DNA from: JBCCAG01 sp050331115
Lineage (GTDB): Bacteria; Cyanobacteriota; Cyanobacteriia; CAKZMO01
DNA: 64,000 nt
Reading direction: 5' to 3'
Assembly: GCA_050331115.1 (NCBI GenBank)
Contig: JBHJHD010000006.1
Location: 1-64,000 of the forward strand
The notes beneath the pieces were generated by a model. The model searched no databases and was not told where the DNA came from. It saw nothing but the letters and a program-made list of their open reading frames with translations. A program made the translations under genes and the position numbers. This document shows positions 56,151 to 64,000 of this stretch, in pieces (position 1 is the stretch's first letter; every line of letters begins with the position of its first letter).

Positions 56151-58345
56151 TTCATCGTCGCGTTAACGTTTGCATCATGTCTGGTCTGATTGACGAGCAT
56201 ACCCAGGGGCCGAGACAGCAGATTTAGGGCTCCGTGACCCGGTTCGGGCTCTGCTTCCGCCACCTGAGCTTCATTGAAGACAACGCCTATGATGGGGGTG
56301 CCGCTGCGCCGCAGCTCTTCAGCCACTTGAATCAGCTGCGATCGCTGGGTCGTGTGAGGCTGTACCACAAGCACAAGGCCATCGGTCCGCTGACTTAGGG
56401 TAGCCGCGTCGACGCTGACCGCCGCCGCGGCAGCATCCACGAGGGTTAAATCGTAGTCGTGGGGCAGCTGCTGCAGAAAGTCTGCCATCGTAGCGGTTTC
56501 TGATATCACTGCCGGTCGCTCTGGCATGCGTCCGTAGGGCAGAAGAAAAAGGTTCTTTAGATTGAGGGGTTTGACCAGAGCGGCGGCGTCCTGCTGCTGG
56601 GTGACGACATCCACTAGCCCCTGCTCAGACTTTAGCCTAAAGAATCGGCTTTGCGATCGCTCTCGCGGGTCTGCTTCTATAAGCAGCGTACGCTGGGTCA
56701 GCATGGCGGAAACCGCAGATAGATAGATACTGACTGCGGCCTGACCGTCCTCTGGGGTAATGCCGCTGAGAACGATGGCGTGCCCTCGCTCCTGACCGGC
56801 CAGCGCTGCCACCTGCTCTTGACATCTGTGCTTTAGAACCTTTAATAGCCTACGATAGGGCTCTACCAGCGAATCTTGATTGAGAAACTCGTCGAGCTGA
56901 TGAACGCCACCAATCCGGGGCGGCAGGGGCGGCAGGCTACCCAAAACCGGCAGCTGGAGCAGCGTCTCTATCTCTTTAGCGCTGTGGATAGCGTCGTCTA
57001 GGGCCTCCATTACCACAATCAAACTGCCCGCTAACAGCAGCCCTGTAACCCCACCCAGGACAAGGATTAAAGGGGCATTGGGGGCAGAGGCTTCCCCAGG
57101 AACCTCCGCTTGACCCAGGATGCGGATATTGCTGACGATCTGAGCCTCGGCAATCCGCGCCTCTTCTAACTTATTTTGCAGTAGACGCAGCGCCTGCTCG
57201 GCCTCTTCTCGGCGGCGAATCAGGCTGACTAGCGCTTGCTGCTGGCCCGGTAGCTCGGCAGCGAGATTGCTCAAGTTTGTCCGCTGCTGCTCAACTGAGC
57301 TGAAGCGCTCTCGCAGGGCCTGCTGCTCAATCTCCCCGAGAATATACTCTTCTAAAAGGTTTTGGCTGATTTCGCTAGAGGCAGCGGTCCCAGACACACC
57401 GCCGAAGCCCTGCGGCGAGCCTAGGGCTTCGGCGTAGAGCTCCCGCAGCTGGTCCCGCTCGTCGAGTAGCGCCAGCAGTTCAGGATGCTGATCACCTAAA
57501 CGAGAGCGGGCTTCGGCGATCTGGGCTTCCACACCCGTCAGGCGGTTCTTAAGCTCGATGACCTCTTCATCTTGACCAAGCTGTACTGCTCTGTAGGCGT
57601 CTGACAGCGTGTTTACCCCCGTTATATCGTCTAGCACCTGCTGCCGCTCGGCGGTCTCCTGAATCTGGCTCTTTAGAACGCGCGCTTCTCGATCTAGTTC
57701 GGCGATGCTGCTTACTAGACCAGCAGACTGAGCTTCAATAGAGACAATGCCATTCGCCTGACGAAAGCTCTGCTCTTCCGCCTCGGCCTGCGAGAGCAGA
57801 GCTTTTTGCTGAGGAACCTCAGTTTCTAGGAACTGTCGCACAGATGACGCCTCGCGGCGGATGGCGGCGGCGTTGGCCTGCGCCGCGCTAGAGGCGATCG
57901 CGTTTAAAAGCTGGGCCGCCAGCTCAGGACTCGGGCTTGTGTAGCTCAAATCCAGAAGATTGGTCGCCGGAATGATCGTAATTGACAAGCCGTCCTTTAC
58001 TTCACCAATACCGGGCAGCGGCGGGGCTTCCGATGTCTGAACAGCGGCGGCCTGATCGAGGGCGTCGCGGAGGACCTGCGGCGATGTAATCAGCTCCACT
58101 TGGGTTGCTAGGGGATTGACGCCGGTAGCGGCGCTGTTGGTGAGATCGCTCAGCGCTTGCCCCAGAGCAGATACGCTAGTCTGCTGATCCTCCACCATGA
58201 CGCGCACTGATGATTCATAGAGGGGTGGCGAAGTCAGCAAGTAAAAAAATGCTGCCCCTAGCGTTGACGAGAACGCTCCTATAGCTAGCCAGCAGTGTCG
58301 TCGCACCGCTGACAAAAGCGTTTTCGAAAAATCAGTTGCATTCAT
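56147..58345 (-). CDS. Wzc/GumC-type polysaccharide co-polymerase with degenerate kinase domain
   Basis: The protein has 732 residues from ATG 58345. It has an N-terminal membrane helix (WLAIGAFSSTLGAAFFYLLTS) and a Wzz domain (YESSVRVMVEDQQTSVSALGQ). A long coiled coil (residues about 170-400) includes SRLGDQHPELLALLDERDQL. A second helix (PLILVLGGVTGLLLAGSLIVVM) precedes a C-terminal domain homologous to bacterial tyrosine kinases. Its Walker A position reads SGITPEDGQAAVSIYLS, lacking GK(S/T). Walker A' is LLIEADPR, Walker B-like is YDLTLVDAAAAAVSV, and there is no C-terminal Tyr cluster. The kinase is therefore probably inactive. It sets chain length with the Wza-like partner. Confidence 0.9.
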   Translation of the reverse strand: MNATDFSKTLLSAVRRHCWLAIGAFSSTLGAAFFYLLTSPPLYESSVRVMVEDQQTSVSALGQALSDLTNSAATGVNPLATQVELITSPQVLRDALDQAAAVQTSEAPPLPGIGEVKDGLSITIIPATNLLDLSYTSPSPELAAQLLNAIASSAAQANAAAIRREASSVRQFLETEVPQQKALLSQAEAEEQSFRQANGIVSIEAQSAGLVSSIAELDREARVLKSQIQETAERQQVLDDITGVNTLSDAYRAVQLGQDEEVIELKNRLTGVEAQIAEARSRLGDQHPELLALLDERDQLRELYAEALGSPQGFGGVSGTAASSEISQNLLEEYILGEIEQQALRERFSSVEQQRTNLSNLAAELPGQQQALVSLIRRREEAEQALRLLQNKLEEARIAEAQIVSNIRILGQAEVPGEASAPNAPLILVLGGVTGLLLAGSLIVVMEALDDAIHSAKEIETLLQLPVLGSLPPLPPRIGGVHQLDEFLNQDSLVEPYRRLLKVLKHRCQEQVAALAGQERGHAIVLSGITPEDGQAAVSIYLSAVSAMLTQRTLLIEADPRERSQSRFFRLKSEQGLVDVVTQQQDAAALVKPLNLKNLFLLPYGRMPERPAVISETATMADFLQQLPHDYDLTLVDAAAAAVSVDAATLSQRTDGLVLVVQPHTTQRSQLIQVAEELRRSGTPIIGVVFNEAQVAEAEPEPGHGALNLLSRPLGMLVNQTRHDANVNATMK

Positions 58346-58466
58346 AGTGGACCCGACCATCCCCGTTGTGAGTAAATTTGAGAAAATCTGAGCGGCCCGC
58401 TCAGAGAATGCGTACCCGTAGTCCCTTTGGGCACTTTATTGACCGTCACACCCCTGCCTGCACGGC

Positions 58467-60800
58467 CTAGCCTTCCGAAAACCGAAACGCCTCAGACGCT
58501 AAAGAAAGGCTATAGACATCGAACTCACCCAGCAGAACAGCAATGGGCTCAGTCCCCTGGCTCATTTTGGCTGACAGACTCACGCCCACCATAGAGGCAT
58601 CGGAGAGTAAAGCGCTGGGGAGGGATGTTGAAAGCTGGTACTGCTCAGGCGTCCCAGCCAGCTCAATCACATCTTCAACCTGGTTAAAGTCGGTAATGAG
58701 CGCATAGGCAGCACCCTCAATGGTGCGGTTTGACGTATTGGTATAAAACGCTTCGGCCGCCCTACCCACGCCAAAATCACCCAAGATAAAGCGATCGCGG
58801 CCTGCGCCACCCGTGAGGGTATCAATGCCAGAGGTCTGAAGTTCGTTGCCCCCCACTAACACATCATTGCCGGCCCCGCCCACCAGCGTATCTGCCCCAA
58901 CGCCTCCACGTAGGGTGCTATCGGCTGTACTTGCCCGCAGAACATCGTTGCCAGCACCGCCGTCCAGCCGTACGAGTCCGCTGAAGTTGCTAGCGTCGAT
59001 GATGTTGTCTTCAGCACCGCCACTCAAAATAGCCCGCTCCAGACCGGCGAGAGCGCTTTGAAATTCCCCCATCTGCAGAGCGCCGTCGCTGAGCGTAAAA
59101 TTCATATCTGCCGACTCAATGAGCGTATCGATGCCGTCACCGCCGTCGACAGTATCGTTCCCAGATCCACCAGAGAGAGTATCGTCCCCACCATCGCCGA
59201 AGAGGACATCATCAAAGCTGCCGCCGTCTAAGAAATCGTTGCCCAAGCCGCCCTTCAGCTTGTCTTCACCGTCGCCGCCGAGCAGAAAATCATCGCCTAA
59301 ACCACCGTCAATTTGATCCCTGCCGCTGCCGCCAGCTAAGTAGTCTGGGCCGTCTTGGCCACAGACAAGGGTAATGTCGTTGCTGCTGTCGACCGGATCA
59401 GCCATGGGGACACCGATGGGAATACCGTCAGGATCACTGCCCGTATCATCTTTGCCAATTTCTGAAGCGCACTCCAAATCGGTTTCCGAACCCGTTTCTA
59501 GGCCAGTTTCTAGGCCAGTTTCTAGACCAGCTTCTAGGTCAGGGTTTACAGCCGCATTGCTGTCAAGCGAGATATCAGGTGCGCTGACGTCAACTAGGTT
59601 CTGTTCGGGTTGATCGAGGGGAGGGGCTAGTGGAGCCCTAGGGGTACCGCCGCCGCCAATGCGGTCGGGTGCGTTATTCTCGACCACGTTGAGCGCCGTA
59701 AATAACGTCAGAACATCGGCCTGGAAAGGTCCGCCGTCGCCCTGAAACTCATAGCCATACTGGTCCTCAAATTCCGCTTGCACCCCCGTTTCAACCGCGA
59801 TCGCGTGGGCGTCCCATGCAGTATCATCAGCCACGTAAGCGCCGTAGTTCTGTAGGGCGTAGAACAGCTTCAGCCCTGCGGAGGTTTGTAGCCCCAAATC
59901 TTCTGGGGTGATTCCTGGCGGGATGGCGAGCAGGCTGCCCATCATCAGTCCCGGCGTTGTTCCCCCGTACTGAAGCGGATCAGCATACTCATCAGCCCTA
60001 GTCGCAGGCCAGCGATAGCCCAGTCCCCCTTGAACGCCCTCTTGATAGGCGAAATAGCGCTCCGCAAATAGGTTAACCTTGAGCGCGTGGCGGATGGGCT
60101 CGCTGCCGGTCAGCTCGCCGCGCCGCAGCGTCCCCCCGATGCTAGAAAGACCGGAGCCAGCGTGCCCACCTTCAACGCCAGTGCCATAGAGATCTTCGTC
60201 GGCCGCGCGCCAGCCAAACACAGGGCCTCCGACCTGATCGCGCGTCAAGCCGTTCAGCTGAACTAACGTGCGACCGTCGGGCAGCAGGAAAGCAGCCGCG
60301 TTATTGGGCGTATGGGTATAATCCGCATCGGCAACCGCGAAATCATTCGGCAGCGGCAGAGCAATGCCTTCAAAGCGCGTGCCGGTAGAGCGCCCAGCAG
60401 ACCAGTTCCCGGGTGCAAAGACCGGCGTCAGAGGATCGCCACTCTTCAGGGTGTAAAAGTGATCCTCATCGGCCTGTAGGTAGGTTGCCCTAGAGATATT
60501 AGCAGGGACGTATTCTGCCTCAGAGCCAATGGGCTGATTCCAGATAGAATCAGCTGAGAATGGCCAAACTAGGGCATTTCGAGCTGCTGGCGCGGCATCA
60601 GCGGCGGTGAGCTTTGGGTCGTTTAAGGAATTGCTAGACAAGGGTCTTTCTATAGAGTTAGCTACATTAAAGATAGCCGTTTTGACGGTGGCCGGTATAT
60701 TTAGAGACATTGATGTCGGTGTAAAGGCTGCGATCGCGAGGCTGAGCGCAAACGTCAGTAGACCGATCAACCCTAGCCGGTAGCGGCGATTTGGTTTCAT
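58467..60800 (-). CDS. Secreted RTX-type calcium-binding protein in the exopolysaccharide locus
   Basis: The protein has about 777 residues from ATG 60800 (an in-frame GTG at 60845 would overlap the previous gene). A hydrophobic signal or anchor helix (LGLIGLLTFALSLAIAAF) precedes a 330-residue globular domain beginning LVWPFSADSIWNQPIGSEAEYVPANI, which I cannot assign with confidence to a family. Then comes a low-complexity Asp/Glu linker with four tetrapeptide repeats (GLET). At residues 490-690 about ten RTX nonapeptides (GGxGxDxLx, e.g. GGSGRDQID, GGDGEDKLK, GGAGNDVLV) form a Ca2+-bound beta roll. The C-terminal part resembles type I secretion targeting domains. It may be a polymer-modifying enzyme or adhesin. 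Confidence 0.82.
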   Translation of the reverse strand: MKPNRRYRLGLIGLLTFALSLAIAAFTPTSMSLNIPATVKTAIFNVANSIERPLSSNSLNDPKLTAADAAPAARNALVWPFSADSIWNQPIGSEAEYVPANISRATYLQADEDHFYTLKSGDPLTPVFAPGNWSAGRSTGTRFEGIALPLPNDFAVADADYTHTPNNAAAFLLPDGRTLVQLNGLTRDQVGGPVFGWRAADEDLYGTGVEGGHAGSGLSSIGGTLRRGELTGSEPIRHALKVNLFAERYFAYQEGVQGGLGYRWPATRADEYADPLQYGGTTPGLMMGSLLAIPPGITPEDLGLQTSAGLKLFYALQNYGAYVADDTAWDAHAIAVETGVQAEFEDQYGYEFQGDGGPFQADVLTLFTALNVVENNAPDRIGGGGTPRAPLAPPLDQPEQNLVDVSAPDISLDSNAAVNPDLEAGLETGLETGLETGSETDLECASEIGKDDTGSDPDGIPIGVPMADPVDSSNDITLVCGQDGPDYLAGGSGRDQIDGGLGDDFLLGGDGEDKLKGGLGNDFLDGGSFDDVLFGDGGDDTLSGGSGNDTVDGGDGIDTLIESADMNFTLSDGALQMGEFQSALAGLERAILSGGAEDNIIDASNFSGLVRLDGGAGNDVLRASTADSTLRGGVGADTLVGGAGNDVLVGGNELQTSGIDTLTGGAGRDRFILGDFGVGRAAEAFYTNTSNRTIEGAAYALITDFNQVEDVIELAGTPEQYQLSTSLPSALLSDASMVGVSLSAKMSQGTEPIAVLLGEFDVYSLSLASEAFRFSEG

Positions 60801-60819
60801 GGAGTGATGCCATATCTCT

Positions 60820-62037
60820 TTAACGTAGGCCGTGAACTTCTTCACGTGGGTTAGGCATGAAGTTCGGCTGAGTCGGCAGGCTACTTTCGTCTTTTATTGC
60901 AGCTAAGCCCGCTGACTGCAGGAGGTTTTCGTATACCGCAACGTAATCTTGCGCAATGTAATCCCAGTTGTGATATTTTTCGACGTACTGCTTAGCGTTA
61001 TCGGTCATTTGCTTCAGGTATGACAAATTCTGCAAGGCCCAACGCATGTGCGTAAGGCAAGACTCTTCGCTAGCCGCCTCAAATAATAACCCTCGCTCTG
61101 ATCCGAGCAGCTTTCGGTGTACCGGAATATCGCTGGCCAAGACGGGAATGTTCTCATTCATCGCTTCCAGCATAGCCAGCGGCAAGCCCTCTAAATTGGA
61201 CGGTAGTACAAATAGCCCCGCGTTTCGCATGAGCTCCGAAAGCCGTTTTCCGCGCAGCTCTCCAGTAAATACAATGTTGGGCTGATTAGCGGCCATCTGA
61301 GACAGCTGCTTCGAGAATTCTGAGCTGTCTTGGTTATTGCCGATGACGACCAAGCTCCAATCGTCCTGCTGCAGCTTTTGAAAAGCTCGAATCAGCAGGT
61401 CGGGGCATTTTTCGGGGACGAGTCTTCCTAGGAATGCGATATATCGCTTTGGCTTCAGCCCTAGCGAGGAGCCGTAGGAAAATGCCTGATCGCACTCGGC
61501 ATAGCTCGCGGGCGCGTTGCCGATGTATTGAGTTTCGAGACCATGCGCATCGTAAAAATAGCGCTGAAGTTCTTCTGAAACCACAGTAATCCTATGGGCA
61601 AAGCGAACGGCAGCAAGTTCACCCAATCGAATCAGTGAGCTTGCCATAGTTCCCCACTTTTCCCGCTGCCAGTCTAGACCATGGCAGGTGACGACAACCT
61701 TAGCTGAGCTTGTCATCGGGGGCAGCCACGTCCATAGAGAAGGCCCTAGCGCATGGAAATGTATAACATCATACTTCAGGATAGAAGACGTCACGGCGGC
61801 CGTCGATGACGTCAATAGCGCGTCTAATCCTGACTCGCCTACGCCAGGGAAAGAGCTCACTCTAACGCCCTGAAAATCAAAGCGATCGCGCCAAGACATT
61901 TGAGTGTAAGAAGTACGAGCCATTAGATCTACTAAGTGGCCTTGGGCCGCAATTCGGGGATAAACTTCAGCGCAGTGATGCTCGATACCACCCTGCTTTG
62001 GAGGAAGCCCTTTAGAACCAACGACGGCAATTTTCAT
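60820..62037 (-). CDS. GT4-type glycosyltransferase
   Basis: The protein has 405 residues. N-terminal: MKIAVVGSKGLPPKQGGIEHHCAEVYPRIAAQGH and YDVIHFHALGPSLWTWLPP, with VVVTCHGLDWQREKWG. C-terminal: KRYIAFLGRLVPEKCPDLLIRAFQKL and the GT4 donor motif VLPSNLEGLPLAMLEAMNENIPVLASDIPVHR. Family members assembling exopolysaccharides use UDP/GDP sugars, but which one cannot be read. It is encoded second in the leftward locus, and its last codons overlap the possible GTG start of the RTX-type gene. Confidence 0.92.
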   Translation of the reverse strand: MKIAVVGSKGLPPKQGGIEHHCAEVYPRIAAQGHLVDLMARTSYTQMSWRDRFDFQGVRVSSFPGVGESGLDALLTSSTAAVTSSILKYDVIHFHALGPSLWTWLPPMTSSAKVVVTCHGLDWQREKWGTMASSLIRLGELAAVRFAHRITVVSEELQRYFYDAHGLETQYIGNAPASYAECDQAFSYGSSLGLKPKRYIAFLGRLVPEKCPDLLIRAFQKLQQDDWSLVVIGNNQDSSEFSKQLSQMAANQPNIVFTGELRGKRLSELMRNAGLFVLPSNLEGLPLAMLEAMNENIPVLASDIPVHRKLLGSERGLLFEAASEESCLTHMRWALQNLSYLKQMTDNAKQYVEKYHNWDYIAQDYVAVYENLLQSAGLAAIKDESSLPTQPNFMPNPREEVHGLR

Positions 62038-62267
62038 AGAGATACCCTTCTAAACCGGTTAATAACGAATAGACAGCCAGAGCCGTGACAGGAACGAACA
62101 CGCGACTTAGGTCAGTAGTCCAAACACAAAGGCTGCTATAGACTCTAGGAGCAAGCGCTATGGCAACCGCAAGGTGGGCTCAACGTCTCGTACATCTTTA
62201 TTACCCACGCTTTCAGACAGAGGCCGTTGGCTAAAGATAGCCCCACCGAATACACCTAAAATTTCCC

Positions 62268-63503
62268 TCAATAGCTCGACGAGAAGCGTGCGGCTTCTTG
62301 ATTTCCCATACGACGCTCCCACTGCCGCCACATATCTCGATAAACCTCTCCAACTACGTTGCGCGCGCTAAAGGGAGCCACCGCCTGTAAGCAATTCTCC
62401 TGAGCAAACTGTTGTGGTGAATCAAGAATAGTTGACAAGGCAATAGAAAGTGCCTTGGGAGTACGTTCCTCAGCAACTTGACCAGACTTAGTCGTCAAAA
62501 TTTTTGGCGTCTCTCCCGCCTGAGTTGTGACAACTGGACATCCACAGGCAAGGGCCTCAAGCACTGTAACTGGTAAGCCCTCGTAAGCGCTACTGAGGGC
62601 AAAAACGCTGGCAACTCGATATAGATTAGCGAGCTGATCCTGCCCAACGGCGCCAAGCAGGGTCACGCGCCCCTGCAGGCCCAATTCATCAATGACTGTA
62701 TTGAGAGACTGCTTTAACTCTCCCTCGCCCGCCATCAGCAAATGGATGTCTGGCATCTCTAGCTCCGCAAAAGCGCGTACCAGCAACTCCGGATCTTTCT
62801 GAGGATGCAGTCGTCCTGCAAAGAGAATGAACCGAGTATCGGGCGCTAGACTCATTCGCTGCGCTAAGTTCTGCCGGCGCTCCTGAATCTCAGTAGAGGA
62901 AAATGGATAAAAAATACTTTCATCCACAGGATTACGAACTGTGTAAATCCGATCTTCGACGCTTGGATAAAGCTCTCGATACAGCTGAGATGAATCAGCA
63001 TTACAAGAGAGAACTTGGTCAAAGCGGTGCACCAAAAACCGCTCTAGCGAAAAGTAAGCCCAAGGCGCATATCGCCAAAGGATGCCCCCATTACCTTTTG
63101 AAGCTGACATTTCTCTGCGAACATCGTTATGAATAAACAACGCCTTATGGCCAGACCAGGCCGTAGACACTAGCGCTGGTTCGAGTCGATGAAAGTGCAT
63201 AAAGTCGGAAGCAAGATCCTTTCCCGCGAGCGCAAAAGTGTACTTTACAGACGTCGGTATGACGTGGCGGACGTCGTCGTCCTCTATGTTGAATAGCGGG
63301 AAAAACATGAGCTGTCGACCGGAGAGCGAGCGGCAATACCATTTGCCAGCCGGCATGTCCCGATTTCCCGTACCGACAAGCCTAACCTCAAATTCTGAAG
63401 GCGCAAACTTGATGAAATTTAGAATAACTGTCTGAATTCCTCCTATGGAAGGCCGCCAGGGATTGAACTGATAGAAAATAGTTAATACAGGTTTTTGCAT
63501 CAC
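62268..63503 (-). CDS. GT4-type glycosyltransferase, first gene of the locus
   Basis: The protein has 411 residues. N-terminal acceptor domain: LTIFYQFNPWRPSIGGIQTVILNFIKF, and MHFHRLEPALVSTAWSGHKALFIHNDVRREM. The donor domain includes RFILFAGRLHPQKDPELLVRAFAELEM and ALSSAYEGLPVTVLEALACGCPVVTTQAGETPKIL with the E-x7-E pair. It is probably the first gene of the leftward exopolysaccharide transcript. A 230-bp gap (62038-62267) separates it from the next glycosyltransferase gene, and no terminator is evident there. Confidence 0.92.
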   Translation of the reverse strand: MMQKPVLTIFYQFNPWRPSIGGIQTVILNFIKFAPSEFEVRLVGTGNRDMPAGKWYCRSLSGRQLMFFPLFNIEDDDVRHVIPTSVKYTFALAGKDLASDFMHFHRLEPALVSTAWSGHKALFIHNDVRREMSASKGNGGILWRYAPWAYFSLERFLVHRFDQVLSCNADSSQLYRELYPSVEDRIYTVRNPVDESIFYPFSSTEIQERRQNLAQRMSLAPDTRFILFAGRLHPQKDPELLVRAFAELEMPDIHLLMAGEGELKQSLNTVIDELGLQGRVTLLGAVGQDQLANLYRVASVFALSSAYEGLPVTVLEALACGCPVVTTQAGETPKILTTKSGQVAEERTPKALSIALSTILDSPQQFAQENCLQAVAPFSARNVVGEVYRDMWRQWERRMGNQEAARFSSSY

Positions 63504-64000
63504 CGTCTTTGAGCTGAAACAGCCCTACTTATTTCTCAAAATCTTTAACATCACCGCTTCACGCGCACTAGAGAAAGTGCCTGAGCAAGCTCATGCTGGA
63601 GACAAGATGACAGGTTAATTTATCACGACAGACTATATGAAGTTAAGACGACCCTAAACCACCAGGCGGGGGTTTGAAATGGGCGATGTTGCGGTACCGT
63701 ATTGCGCGTCTTATACGAAAGTTAGCAGGGAATACTGAGTAGAGCAAGCCTCTATGCACTACGTATAAGATTTTACAAATGAAAATTGTGGTGCGACACA
63801 GCTTTAATGTTCTTGGAAAAACGGTTCTATGCCGAAGTTTTTTTGACTAGGCGATCTCAGCCGCAAAGCTCCATTCCATAACCGTTACAGCACAGGAAAT
63901 CTTTTACAACTTTTTACAAAAAACATCAATTATTAGGGAGCTTCATGTTGGCTTTACTAATTCCGCAGAAAAATTTTCCTGCAAAAAAAAAGATGTAGAG
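63504..64000. other. A/T-rich region upstream of the exopolysaccharide locus
   Basis: No gene is supported in these 497 bases. It presumably holds the promoter for the leftward glycosyltransferase gene. Near the right end, GGGAG precedes ATGTTGGCTTTACTAATTCC (63944), but the frame closes at TAG after 17 codons, just past a run of nine A. It could be the start of a gene disrupted by the A-run. TTTTTACAA-type repeats lie at 63905-63925. Confidence 0.4.

Noticed and set aside
63944..63997. Start of a rightward gene at the window edge (MLALLIPQKNFPAKKKM)
   Set aside because: It closes after 17 codons; a disrupted gene is possible but there is too little sequence to call one.
1..64000. tRNA, rRNA, CRISPR arrays, insertion sequences and prophage genes
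   Set aside because: I looked for TPsiC-arm signatures, direct-repeat/spacer periodicity, transposase motifs with terminal repeats and phage structural genes, and found none that hold up.
1..64000. General reassignment of TAG to an amino acid
   Set aside because: Two conserved genes are interrupted by TAG, but many normal genes here end at TAG at the expected family length, so genome-wide recoding does not fit.

Overview
The window is a piece of a cyanobacterial chromosome. The evidence is the very frequent HIP1-type octamer GCGATCGC and a set of cyanobacterium-typical genes: chlL-DUF5331-chlN, hemL, a Rubisco activase with a small-subunit-like tail, a fused CbiG/CobJ, and a cyanoexosortase-associated protein. 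A short secreted protein with an HRGSGR motif (PatX type, 31.7 kb) suggests a filamentous lineage. The genus cannot be fixed from the sequence alone.

Layout. 0-5 kb: tetrapyrrole/chlorophyll genes, with chlN, DUF5331 and chlL leftward and hemL rightward. chlN carries an in-frame TAG. 5-8.9 kb: a compact Dam-like methyltransferase plus PD-(D/E)XK nuclease pair, an aldehyde dehydrogenase, and a decayed gene with several frameshifts. 9-12.6 kb: three consecutive MscS-family channel genes. 13-20.9 kb: an accessory, partly A/T-rich island. It holds a three-gene coiled-coil/linker/HNH-nuclease cassette, wrecked toxin-antitoxin genes (MntA, HepT, DUF433, Uma2 pieces), an operon of a nuclease-domain/ParA fusion with a ParB-like partner, and a frameshifted XRE regulator with palindromic operators. 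20.8-29.8 kb: housekeeping genes (tlyA, mgtE, cbiG-cobJ, rca, folP, a DUF89 protein, small proteins) and a strongly base-paired intergenic stretch. 29.9-41.9 kb: an Hsp70-like protein, patX, a pseudokinase-TPR protein, two proteins of unknown role, a Kelch lipoprotein, a large REC-PAS-GGDEF-EAL protein and an orphan cyanoexosortase-system protein. 42-50.7 kb: an intact MntA-HepT pair, a GH13 glucosidase, a YdcF protein, a MarR regulator with dioxygenase and glutathionyl-hydroquinone reductase genes, gamma-glutamyltransferase, and a DUF1823 gene broken by a TAG. 50.7-63.5 kb: a leftward Wzx/Wzy-type exopolysaccharide locus with three glycosyltransferases, flippase, polymerase, Wza-like exporter, Wzc-like co-polymerase and an RTX-type protein.

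How the genes work together. The 13-21 kb island looks like a turnover zone for defence and toxin-antitoxin genes. Its two intact cassettes, coiled-coil/HNH and nuclease-ParA/ParB, are the best candidates for an undescribed system. The MarR, dioxygenase and hydroquinone-reductase genes form a plausible quinone/catechol detoxification module, because a near-palindromic sequence occurs upstream of two of the three. The polysaccharide locus is complete enough to make and export a polymer, but its Wzc-like protein lacks the P-loop, so any kinase control must come from elsewhere or be absent. All product names are read from motifs by eye. No database search was possible.
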